64,000 nt of DNA. Origin: Cocos nucifera (lineage: Eukaryota > Streptophyta > Magnoliopsida > Arecales > Arecaceae). Under the pieces are notes generated by a model that had not been told where the DNA came from, made no database searches, and saw nothing but the letters and a program-made list of their open reading frames with translations. This document shows, piece after piece, positions 38,201-48,745 of this stretch (positions are counted from its first letter, which is position 1; the number at the start of each line of letters is the position of its first letter). Location of the stretch: NCBI GenBank assembly GCA_006176705.1, contig QRFJ01000302.1:558001-622000 (forward strand), in the 5' to 3' direction. Position numbers and translations under genes: made by a program.

Positions 38201-41200
38201 GAATGCACCCATTCTTTTATTTCTAAGAAATCAGGGTTTTGTAAATGTAAGCAGCAACCCATGGCATTATTTTGTGGGAACCAACATTTACCGTTGGTAT
38301 TTATTCAAGGCCAAGTATGTTAAGATAAAGTGTCTTTACAAATCACTTTCAAAAATTTGATTGAAGTGTTCTTCCAAGCTAGCTTACTTTTCCACAAAAG
38401 GATGTCTCTCTACCTCTATATGGGGCCAATCCTCAATTCAGCATGTATTCAAGACTCCTTGCCATAGTTGTCATTTGTCCACATTGCTTCTATCATAACC
38501 ATCTTAAACAGTTTCATCTCTATAAATTTTCAAATCTATCCAGCGCTTAAAATACGTGTTAACTCTATTCCTTGTGGTTTCATCACATGCTGAACTCAGT
38601 ATTCGTACTTTCTTTGCAATTGTAGTGTGTTCACAGGCCTTTTCAACAGGTTTTTGGCTTGATCTGAACTTGGTATACTGACTAGAAGATGCATGTGATT
38701 TTTTATATGAAAACATGCATTCTCTCTATTATTTGTACTCTTTCCAAGAATCGAACTTAGGTGATCTTGAGGATTGTTTCATATCCACATGAGGTCTAAT
38801 CTTGTAACTTTGTAAGGTAGTTTTCTCAACTTGCCATCTGGCCTTCTACATTTATTGGAAGGTCCCATGTATTGTCCAGGGTTGCCTTTGGCATGAGGTT
38901 CGCACCTGGTTAAATAGGATTCTCATAAAGATGGCAGTCACAATGCATTCTTGAACTTTGATGGATTGTTCTTTAATCCAGAAAGACTGCTCCGTATCAA
39001 TTGGATGATGCTTGTTGATCAAGTTAATTTTGAAGAACTTTGGTAGCTTCTGCATTCAGACTGCTTATATCGTTTTGGCATTGGTGGGACTATTGACTTT
39101 CTTTTGTCTCTAATGCTTGCGCTTGGTCCATTTTAGTGTATCATCCACTTTTCCAGAAATGGTACCTCCTCCTTTTTAGTGGCAAATTTTATTATCAACA
39201 TAGGTTTCAAATTCCTCACTAGAAGCCAAGTTGTTGAATTTGCTCGAATATCATCAGGTTCCAATTTTCTTGTTTCTTACACTTATTTTGTTGGTCGAAA
39301 AACATGTTTGCACATCTACAATTTTATTGTTTTGTGTTTAGCTTTTTTTATGTATAAATTTTGATTTTAATATGAATAATACTTAGGCTAAGAAGCAGCT
39401 TGATATTGATGAGCAAATTCATTTTCTTTCCTTTGTTGTGAATGTAAAGACTGTGGATAAAGAAATTTACATCAGTCTACCCTGATTGATCGCTTTTCAA
39501 ATTTTGCAGCATTATCAAATTTTGAGATAGCTAGTTTCCTTCGCTGGTATGTGGCAGTGGAGCTTCATGATCCAACATATGCAAAGCGTTTTTATTGCAC
39601 CTATGACCTGCTAGAAGATAGCATGGTGAAAGTATGTCCTTGTTTACTTAAATGTCTTATTTCAGTTAATTGGTTACCACTTTGCTGAATTAGATGTGAT
39701 GTGACTTTGATATTTGTGGGGCATTGTTGTGTCCTTAATGTATATTGACTCTCTTTGCTGGGATAAATTATTCAGTGTTTAGATTAATACTAATGATGTA
39801 ATTGATTCATAAGAATTACTTGATTTTCTTGTAGTTGCTTTCACAAAAGTTATTTAATTGCAATTTATTCTATCAGCTGCAGCTAAGGTCCATAATATCA
39901 GAACCAGCATCCATGCTAGTAGGCCAGCGGTATAGTAGGTATGGTACCATGCTGTGCTACTTTGGTGTATACTGACAAAGAGAAACCGGCGAGGAAGGGG
40001 GAGAGGGAGAAGGAGAGAGGAAAAAAGAGAGAGGGAGGGAGGAGAGAAAGGAAGGGAGAGAGAGAGAGGATGTGGGTGGTGGAGAGAGAGGGCTTCTCTT
40101 TTCCTCCCTTTACCCCTCTTTACTGCCACTCTCTCTCCCTCTCCCTCTCCGTCTTGCTCCCTCCCTCCCACTCTCAGTTCCTCTCTCTCCTCTTTCTCCA
40201 CCTCCCTTGCCGGTTTCTCTAACTGAGGAGTGAAACCATGCCGATCCATCCCTAGTATAGCTCCGTACACCCCAAACTGGACGGTTTGGGCTGGTAACGT
40301 CAACCCAGCCTACAACTTTGGTTAATTATCTTGAGAATATTTTTGTAGTCTTGGATTTATGACTCTTACAATATAGACCATAATCATCCTATCATTTCAG
40401 GTAATGAATTTTCTGTCAACATTATCATGCATTAGGGTGACGCCATGGTTTACTGAATTCGACTGAACCACCTGGTTCACCCCATAGTGAGCCGAATTGG
40501 TGTAGGACCAAGTCGGATCAGCCCTATTTTTTGAAACCATCCCTGAACTATCTATACCGAAGCATACCATCCCCATATCATACTGAACTGAAGCATGCCG
40601 GCCTGTACTGAGATACAAATTAGAAAAAAATGTATAGACTCGATTTGTTGAACCAGACTGAACCGTCCGCTTCACCCCATACCGAGCCAAATCGGCTGCC
40701 GACTGGTATCGATTTTGCGGATCTTGGGTGACACAATGTAGTTCCCCCTACTTTTAAGAGGAAGATATAGCTTTTGATCCTTATGGACCTTAGTTCACTA
40801 GAATTTGTTCTGACTATTACATTTGGGACGTTAGTCATATAGATCAATGAAATTCCAGTCCTTATCTCTAAGTTCAGTTTGAGGTATTTGTGGAGCGGTT
40901 AGAAAAATACATTAGAGAATCTCTATGCAACAAACACAAATGCACTTTTGTCCAAGTGCTACAAGAAATATGCTCAAGGCATGAAGCTTATTTTAATTGT
41001 GACAAGTTAGGTACTGATGGATAGGGAGCTTGATCTTGTATGGTGATGGTGGTCCTAGTTTGCCATCATTTTATTAGGGTTTTCTTCATGAATGTCCTTG
41101 ATAGTTGGTACATTGAATTTCCAAACATATGATGTTTTGGTTACCTGATTCCATTTATGTATCCATAAATTACATTAACGTTGCTTATAAACGAGCCTTG

Positions 41201-44200
41201 GCTTTCTTGTAGTGCATGGTGCTCACTAGTCTAAAGTCCAAACCATCAGGGCAAGAGTACATGGAACTATGTCCAGCCATAGTTTGATTGCATAACAAGT
41301 GCATGAGTTGGAATATCATGCCAGTGCATCTACAATACCCACCACATTAAGCAAGTTTCAAATAATGGTTTGTATAGCCTATCTTTTGGTATTCAACATG
41401 GTGAAACAGAGGTGAGAGCACGAAATGTACTCTGGAGTGTTTTCAGACTGTCAAGGTGAAATTTGATGATTGAGAGTAGGATATTCTTTTGCTAATTTGG
41501 TAACAGCCATGTTCATACCTCTCTTTCTGAGTTATCTTGTTGGTTTCCAATGTTGGAAATAGTCTTGATGGTTTAACTCCCCTAGAAGAGGTTAATAGTC
41601 ATATAGCAGTTTATCTGTCTGAATCTTTGATATATTTACTGGCAAGAGTGATGCAGTTTAACCATAACTACGGTCAGTTTTTCTAAAAATCTTCTGCTTG
41701 AACTTTCAATTCTTGATCCTGAAACTTACTTTTTATGATTTTTCTCCTGGTCAGATGGAGGCTGCTGCCAATGGAGATGAAGATGGGTTTAAGTTGTGGC
41801 AAAGTTTAGTGCGTCAGACAGAATTGACAGCTCAGCTGTGTTCTATTATGAGAGACGTAAGAAATGTGCGTGGTGGAACACAAAGGAAAATTGAAAAATT
41901 AAGGCAACTGCTTTATGGACTTCTTAGTGAGCTTACCTACTTTGAAGAGGTACTTGTTTTGTCTCATATCCGTCATCAGCATTGTCCCAAGTTGGCGGCT
42001 ATATCGCTGGCCCTTTTATCATAATTAATTTGTATCTTCTAGTAAGTTGTCTATGTTCTCTTTTTCTTTGATTGAAATGTTTTCTGTTTATTGCTAATAT
42101 CTCAGCCGATTCGATCACCTCTAGCACCTCATGTACTCATAACTGGGATTGTGCCATCAGAGTCATCGATCTTTAAAAGTGCATTGCATCCTCTTCGTCT
42201 AACATGTCGAACAGCAAGTGGTGGGACTTGTAAATTCATCTTTAAGAAGGGAGATGACCTCCGCCAGGATCAGTTGGTATGTGATGAAATATTATTGTTA
42301 CAAAACGGTCAACCTGAAGTTGTTGCTTTTCAGATTTATATGTATTTTGATTACTCCAACTATCTTGCTTCTCTAGTTTGATCTATATATCAATGAGAAT
42401 TGAGGCTGTCAGATGTACTCCACATGGTGCTAGAGGTTATTTTAGTTACAACTTGTACATGAAACTTGTTTTAATGATATCTGGCTGCAGAGTTCCAGTC
42501 TATGATGTGGGGATTTTATGTGATCAATTTGATGTGCCAGGATCTTATTACCAATAGCAATTATTGGTAGGCATACTGAATTGCTACTGTAATGAACACC
42601 TTGCATTGTCACATGGTCTTTGTAAGCACTGTACATTCTAAATGGCATGAATTCATAAGCTGTTAACTTTGTGGCTGTAACAATGCTGCTCCTTATTTCC
42701 TTCACTCTTCCCATGCATTTGTTGCATAATTAGCACATCCATATTCATGACACATTGGTTCTGCTGTGGGAGAAATTATTATTTAGTTTGTGAGTCTGAT
42801 TAAACTCTGTTTCTGTAGGTGATTCAAATGGTTTCTCTTATGGATCGGTTGCTTAAACTGGAGAATCTTGACTTGCATTTAACTCCATATAGAGTGCTTG
42901 CTACTGGGCAAGATGAAGGGATGATGGAATTTATTCCTTCCAGCTCTCTAGCACAGGTAACTGTGAAATCCTTGCTGGATGATAGCTGATTGCCATGGCT
43001 AACAACTTGTCATTTACATGGTCTTGGAAAATTTTATGGTTAACCGCTCCACATTGTGAGTAACAAGTTTGAGCCTATGCTCTTTGATTTTATGCATGAA
43101 AACTTGTCAGTTGCGCAGACAGACTTTAAGACTCTGCCAGCTGTACCTTTTTTTGGTCACGTGGGTGTCATGGGTTGGAAGTGCAGAACAGCCTTTCTGC
43201 TCGCTGGATATGGCTGCCTAAATCTGACCCTTACCAGACCCTGCAGTGGCAGGAGCCTCATGCACTGGGACGCCCCCTCTGTTTTCTTCCCACTTTCAGA
43301 TTCACATTTTTAGCAATATTTGTTATAGCCTAGCACCCTGGTAAGGATAATTAGAGTGTAGCTGTACAAGACAGCCGTCTGGTTGGCTTATACAATTTGG
43401 TCAGTAGATTGGTAAGATAATTTTCATATAGCTTCATGTTTAACTTTATTATGTGCCTTTTTCCAAAACAAAAAGTGTTATTTAACTTTTATTAAAATGA
43501 TTATCCTGCTGCATCTGTGATGTTACTCCTGTCACTGACCAGTAAACTATTGTTTCAGATCCTATCAGAGCACCGTAGTATTGGGAACTATCTGCAGAAG
43601 TTCCATCCTGATGAAGATGGACCATTTGGTATTACTGCTCAATGTCTTGAAACATTTATAAAGAGCTGTGCTGGCTACTCTGTTATCACATACATATTGG
43701 GAATAGGAGACAGGTAGGGCTTCTATTTTCTATCAGTGGTTTTCCATGTTCTAGTTAACATTCATTTTCCATTAATCGTACTGAGAGTAATTTACCACTT
43801 ATAATGAAGGACTTGCAACTTCATATGTAATACATGGTAATGGAAAAGGCATGACAGAATGGGTAACTCCAGGCACTACAGCAGCACTATTTTTTTTTCT
43901 TGTAGTTTATGAAGTTTGAATGCAAAAAGGTGCCTACTTATGATAACCTAGGCATAGACATCAACTACCCTGGGTTTGTCTTTGTGAGTCCTTCCTTTCC
44001 AAGGACTTCCTTAAAGGGCTACATTTGTTGACTTGTTGCCAATGTGAACTTCCCAAATTCTTCCTGAAGTACCATTTAAGTGATGCTATGTATTCCCAAT
44101 ATTTTCTCAACCTTTTTATGGAAATACAAAATTTTCTCCTTATTGGAGCCCTCTTAGATTTTGTTGCACTTTCCTGTACCATCCTAGTTGGTTCTTCACC

Positions 44201-46998
44201 AATTCATCATCTTTTAGTACAATTCTTAAGCTCTTTCCTTACTGTAACCTTGTCAATTTTACCACACATGTTCCTTAACATTTTCATTTTTTCATATTTA
44301 GACCCTTTTTTTAACATTGTAAAGTATGAACTGTGACATTGTATGGTTGTTGCATAAAAGATCCCATGACTCTCAAAAACATATCTTGTTTCACCTAATA
44401 ACCCAAGAGCACCTCTGCACTTTCTAATGCCAGCTCTAAGCTTGTTAGATATGCCTGAACCTGCAAATCTTTCCTCCATAATTTTAAATTAGCATGTATT
44501 CTTGTCTTATCATCAATATGTGTTATGTAATTGGTGTATGAGACATGGCATGGAACCTTCTCCCAAATATCAGAAATTACTTGTGACAAGTTCAAAGAGA
44601 GACAGGCTTAGTACCGATCCTGGGTGTAGGTGTATTTTAAATGCAAATCCACTTGTCTTTCTACCATCACAACTATTTCTAACACAGCAAAATTGGATAC
44701 ATGGCCTTGCTGCAGTATCATATGCTTTTCCAAGTAAATTGAAGACTGGCGTATGCGATGTGTCATGGTACCTTCTCTCAAATATCAGAAATTACTTATG
44801 ATGAGTTCAAAGAGAGGCAGGCTTAGTACCGACTCTGGGTGTAGGTGCATTTTAAATGCAAATTCATTTTCCTTACATCACAACTATTTCTAACACAGCG
44901 AAATTGAATACATGGCCTTGCTGCAGTATCATATGCTTCTCCAGGTTAATTGAAAAAATGCATATATTCTTCTAATCTATGGAAATTCCCATCATTTGAT
45001 GGAGCAAGAAAAACGCTCAGTTCAGAATTTTATTTTATTATTATTATTTTTTGACATAAAGTATCTTTGTAATCAATGTACGGTCTTGTCATCACTTCAT
45101 ACTTCATATTTGGCTTTTATTTTTTGCTCAAAAAATAGTTTGGCTTTTGTAACGGACACCTGCAATCATTCGACATCTTTACTTCAAAGATCTCTTAGTT
45201 AAGCTAGTTGATTGCATTAACCCAATTTCTCATGATATACGAGCTTCTAGTTGAGATCCTAATTTCTCACTGTATCCTTTTATCAGCTCGGATCACTTTG
45301 AATAAATTTGTTATAGTGATGCTGCTCGTGCTATCTTTCTTCATAGATATGTTACTGTACATTAGGCAATATTGCATGTTTAAATTTCTGGAAGATATTG
45401 AAGTGAATTATTAATCTTGGTTTGCAGGCATCTGGATAACCTCCTTCTTAGAGATGATGGTCGCCTATTCCATGTTGATTTTGGCTTCATCTTGGGTCGT
45501 GATCCCAAGCCATTTCCTCCTCCCATGAAACTTTGCAAAGAAATGGTTGAGGCCATGGGTGGAGCAGAAAGGTATATTATTTAGTAGATGACTTTCATGA
45601 TAATCATGATGCACATTTTGAGCTTCCGCATTCAAGATATGCCTCTTTCAACCTTTTTGATCCTTTTTTGTGTAGTTTGGTGGCTTCATTAATATCATTG
45701 GCAAGTTGGATCCATCTTGTTAGTATTACATTCACTTTAACTAACACCTAAGAGTTCTGTACTATATTTAGAGAGTGCTCTATGGATTAGAATGACCAGC
45801 ACCTGTCAGCATGAGAGGAGGACCTAACCAGATGAGTTGTAAATAAGTACCTAACTGATAGGAGTGATGTTAGTTAGCAACTTGGCATTCATGCTTTAAT
45901 TGAATATATTGTCTCATGATTGTTGATTTGTGGAAACATAAGAATGCCAAACTGTCATAAGTAGTAGATGTAAAGGTGGACAAAAGAGATCTTCACTGGG
46001 AGAGAGATGAAACCTGGACTAGATCCATTTTCTTGATCAGAGGGAGTGGTGAGCTTAGTAATGTTGGAATATGGCAAGTAACGAAGAGATTTTCCAAAGA
46101 TAGAAATCAACAGCTATATCGATCAACAAAACTGGAGCAGAAAACAATTAATAATTTGCAGTAGCTCAAGTGTGTTTTTGAGGACAGCAGGTACTTCAGC
46201 GTATGCTGATAAGCTAGATTTGGATAACCTCTTTGCATATGGTAGTGAGGGAGTAGGATACCCTATATCCAAAACAATATTTTGTCATTTTTCTTGCAAA
46301 TTGTCAGATTTTTTGAAACATGATATTGAAAATTCAGTAAGACTTCTTGAGGTTTTCTGCACCTCAAGCTGTGTTGCTGAGAATCCGTTGCAAGATTCTT
46401 TCATATCCATTGGCAATGTTTCAGATTATAATCATTTCATATGATTATATGATGTGGATGTGCTAGTGTGCAAGAAAGAACCTAGCATGCTTGCCGCATG
46501 TGATATGAGTTCAACTTTTTTTTTTTTTATTTGGATCGAGGCCCATGCTTAAACTTCTTCTTTTTTTTTCTGAAATTTATGATACTAGTTGACCGCTTCA
46601 TAATTCAGTCTGGTGTTTCTGCTGCAGTCAGTATTATACCAGGTTCAAATCTTATTGTTGTGAAGCATACAACATTCTGCGAAAGTCCAGCAACCTTATA
46701 CTGAATCTCTTTCATTTAATGGCTGGTTCTAGCATACCTGATATAGCTTCTGACCCTGAAAAGGGAATTCTCAAGGTATTCCTTCTATTTATTTTTCCAT
46801 TCAAGATAGTAAAACAGTTAATGCTATTGATTGATGACAATGAAACTCGTACATGACTAGCTTCAAGAGAAATTCCGGTTGGATTTGGACGACGAGGATT
46901 CCATACATTTCTTCCAGGATCTCATCAATGACAGTGTTAGTGCATTGTTTCCGCAGATGGTTGAGACCATTCATCGATGGGCCCAGTATTGGCGTTGA
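23261..46998 (+). CDS. VPS34: VPS34, class III phosphatidylinositol 3-kinase (complete, 17 exons)
   Basis: Exons: 23261-23369, 24891-24987, 25148-25244, 26458-26616, 26762-26971, 28308-28486, 31090-31237, 33850-33945, 34804-34939, 39510-39631, 41755-41949, 42106-42276, 42819-42956, 43559-43713, 45428-45571, 46628-46775, 46861-46998. All splice sites are GT-AG, phases close, and the sum is 2442 nt or 813 residues, against about 814 in Arabidopsis. The enzyme makes PI3P on endosomes and autophagic membranes with VPS15 and ATG6. The N terminus (NELRFFLSCDINLPVTFRIE) begins the C2 domain, followed by the helical PIK domain (LKYPPTRTLSGDERQLLWKF, residue 330s on). Kinase landmarks are KKGDDLRQDQL (563-573), catalytic GDRHLDN (669-675) and DFG (688-690) leading into FILGRDPKPFPPP. 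The C terminus ends HRWAQYWR. No disabling change is seen. Introns make up about 90% of the gene. Confidence 0.97.
23860..24410. repeat. Putative dispersed element in VPS34 intron 1 with a GA-rich core and an open frame
   Basis: Inside intron 1 the AT-rich background is broken by a GC-rich block. Its left edge ('agggttcgccgaaccga') and the reverse complement of its right edge ('agggtctagcgaaccgag') are loosely inverted. Between them lie a GA-rich run (23955-24015) and, on the minus strand at 24293-23907, an open frame of 128 residues with Leu/Ser/Pro-rich content. I do not recognise the product. It may be a captured gene piece or chance reading through a purine-rich repeat. Confidence 0.4.
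28620..28780. repeat. gtacc/accgg-rich repeat in VPS34 intron 6
   Basis: A stretch with many 'gtac', 'ggtac', 'accggt' phrases (gtaccttactggtac, aaccggtatag, gtaccaatgtg) that differs from the surrounding intron. Similar vocabulary occurs at 30460-30620, 39900-39960, 40250-40300 and 40440-40710 in the same gene, suggesting one dispersed family. Boundaries are approximate. Confidence 0.4.
29940..30200. other. Intronic stretch with (GA)n and a local repeat
   Basis: A short GA run at about 29948-29968 is followed by AT-rich DNA containing two near copies of 'ataatgaaccgttta/acaatgaaccgttt' (30051-30081). It is intronic, with no coding sign. Confidence 0.4.
31317..32150. repeat. Two-copy direct duplication in VPS34 intron 7, offset about 588 bp
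   Basis: The sequence from 'tctggtatttatcaaaaca' (31321) through 'tcaaaagctttatcc' and 'aaactcatacagaaatgtta' reappears from 31911 on in the same order with scattered substitutions. The first copy contains extra pyrimidine-rich DNA (31500-31570). Confidence 0.75.
32811..33282. repeat. Two-copy tandem repeat in VPS34 intron 7, period about 233 bp
   Basis: Unit 1 (about 32811-33047) and unit 2 (about 33048-33282) match almost throughout; 'ataatattttatgatatt' stands at 32821 and 33054, and 'aatcgtttataattgtaaac' closes both. The unit is AT-rich and noncoding. High similarity suggests a fairly recent duplication. Confidence 0.85.
35560..35887 (+). repeat. Left LTR of the chromovirus
   Basis: About 328 bp, matching the right LTR along most of its length ('gggaatcag', 'taattttaattgagga', 'aagagaagttctattaggtta'). 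It begins TTATGGG where the right copy has TGATGGG, so its terminal TG has mutated. The 3' edge is placed just before TGG and could be off by a few bases. Confidence 0.8.
37624..37942 (+). repeat. Right LTR of the chromovirus
   Basis: 319 bp, beginning TGATGGGAATCAG directly after the polypurine tract and ending in CACATCA, followed by the ATATC duplication. Confidence 0.82.
39930..40300. repeat. GA/CT foldback element in VPS34 intron 10
   Basis: The left arm from 39979 ('agagaaaccggcgagga', then about 100 bases of GA-rich DNA) is the inverted counterpart of the right arm ending near 40222 ('cttgccggtttctct' preceded by CT-rich DNA), with a loop of about 50-60 bases near 40080-40125. Outer edges carry 'gtatggtaccatgc' and 'accatgccgatcc', also roughly inverted. 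Open frames in both directions are Arg/Glu- or Ser/Leu/Pro-rich and merely reflect composition. A transcript could fold into a long hairpin. Confidence 0.7.
40440..40715. repeat. Imperfect two-copy repeat in VPS34 intron 10, period about 195 bp
   Basis: 'gactgaaccacctggttcacccca' -like sequence at 40461 recurs at 40656 ('gactgaaccgtccgcttc'), both followed by 'gagccgaat/gagccaaat' and 'cgg/tgg'. The stretch between is also GC-richer than its surroundings and uses the accgg/gtacc vocabulary of the other intronic repeats. Confidence 0.55.
43157..43285 (+). mobile_element. Au-SINE relic, 5'-truncated, in VPS34 intron 13
   Basis: From 'gtgggtgtcatgggtt' to 'gcactgggacgccccc' the sequence follows the Au-SINE body in order, including 'aacagcctttctgc', 'atctgaccctt', 'ccagaccctgcagtggc' and 'gagcctcatgcactggg'. 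The internal promoter B box is degraded (ggttggaagt) and the A-box part is missing. It lies in host orientation. Confidence 0.75.
43925..44960 (-). mobile_element. Antisense LINE reverse-transcriptase relic in VPS34 intron 14, with internal duplication
   Basis: On the minus strand, short open frames give LHPGSVLSLSLFELV, WEKVPCHVSYTNYITHIDD, IHANLKLWRKDLQ, then KMKMLRNMCGKIDKVTVRKE. This order and spacing match the C-terminal half of plant non-LTR reverse transcriptases (LHQGS, VPW, the F/YADD box, KLELWR, MLRWMCG). The catalytic ADD motif is lost. A 215-bp segment is tandemly duplicated: 'cagaaattac' at 44571 and 44786, 'acaactatttctaacacagc' in both. Clade is uncertain, perhaps RTE-like. 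The element ends are not defined. Confidence 0.7.
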
Positions 46999-47960
46999 TT
47001 TTGGAACTCTCCGTGGGAGGACTAATAACTTTTATGGATAATCCAGAAGCAAAGTAAGTTCGATTAACTTGATTCCGTGCCTTTATCCAGTTCCTTTTCT
47101 TTCCGTTTTTTCTTTTCTATGTGGAGATTGGGGGACCCATCAACCAGTTCATTCGATTTACATGTGTAGGTAATTTCTCTTGTTCATGTAAACAAGTCTT
47201 CAAGTATTATATTTTTGCAATATTTTATATTAATCTGGATCGTGCTAGGTCATTTAATAGTAGTATGCTAATCTCTTTGTTATTTTGGATATATTTCTAT
47301 TACTGTTTCGAGGCAGTTCTCATAACTTGGGACTTTTCATTTGTTTTATCAGATCCGGAGTCACATGGAGCTTTTAGTCAACTTCTGTTCAGATCTGTGT
47401 ATATTATCCATGTTTTCTAGAGTTGGTAGGCAGCAAGGGTGCATTCTGTCAATGGTTTAGGCATCCCATTCCATGCTAGTTCTAATCCAATGGTTTTTGA
47501 TTCTAAAGATGTTTTGATGCTCATGCCATTTAGCTTTTCATCGCATTGTTATATTCTTGAGAGAAAGGAAGGGATGTGCACCCGCCCTGTAGCTGTCGTG
47601 GTCCTGTCCTTGGACATACGCCACAGAATTCGAGCCTAGAACTTTGGTTGCTAAGCAAAGAGATGCGAGGCTTTGGTTTTGGTTATTCCTGGGCTTTGAC
47701 CCATTTCTATTTGTGGGGTGGAGCTGAGATCATTCTCATGGAGATGGGGAACTTCCTGTGGCTCTATAATTGTTGAACGGAATCTCAAGATTTCCATGTA
47801 AATCTCGCTTCTCAGTATATGTATATGTTATGTACTACATCTATTGCAAAAGAAAATTGGAGGGGAAAAAATTGGCACTTGGCAATTCTCTCTCTCACTC
47901 ACACACATTTCGTGGTTTTCATGTTGTCACACCTGAACTGCATCAGCGATGGCCACAAAA
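46999..47960 (+). other. VPS34 3' UTR and downstream sequence
   Basis: The region following the stop starts as a likely 3' UTR (open, balanced composition to about 47050), with a potential GT splice donor at 47055. No poly(A) signal could be assigned with confidence and no other gene is seen. Confidence 0.35.
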
Positions 47961-48745
47961 TCCCAACCCATAGGTACGATCCAATCAGTCAATGCATTGA
48001 CTTGGTTTGGGTTGGATTTGGATAAAATCTAAATATTTAATTTTGGGTTCAGATCGGAATTGAATGGTTATACATTCGATTCGATACTTGATTCGAATCC
48101 AATTTGAATTATTTTATCAGAATTAGATATTTATGCATCCAATATTTGATTTGAATCCAATTAAAATTATTTTATTATTTAAATATATAATATATATATA
48201 TATATATTATCAATTATACAAAGTCCTAATTTATTCATTTATTTCTTTCTCTTTTTTTTTCTTTTTCTTTTATTGAATATCTCGATCTTTTAAATTTATA
48301 TTATATTTAAATTTTATTTTAATTAAATATAAAATTAAATATTATTAAATTATATATTATTAAATTTTATTTTGATTGAATATAGAATTAAGTATTATTA
48401 AATTTTATTTATTTAAAAAAGATATGATTTATTAATCTGAATTATCTGATATTTGATTAAGATGGGTTTGAGCAAAAAAAAAATTTAGTCTCGATAGTAT
48501 TTGGACTGAGTTTAGATAGTTTAGTGGGTATTTGGATTTGGATTTGGATAGTTAAAAATTGTGGATAGTTTAGTGGGTATTTGAATTTAGATTTAGATAA
48601 TTAAAAATTCATTTCAAATCTAATTCGATGCCATCCCTGTTCCGATCATTCGGTTTGATGTCCATTCGGTTTGATGTCCATGCCGGTTTGCTAAAGTTAT
48701 GAATTCCTTTTTTTTTTTTTTTTTTTTTTTTTTTTCCCTTTGTTA
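47961..48745. repeat. AT-rich dispersed repeat and a long T-run
   Basis: Successive near-repeats of 'ttcgaatccaatt', 'atatttaatttt' and 'gtttagtgggtatttgga' make up an AT-rich block that ends 'gatgccatccct' near 48640, resembling one end of common 'AGGGATGGCAT' plant MITEs. A second end was not found. A homopolymer T-run of more than 25 bases follows at about 48709-48735. Confidence 0.5.
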
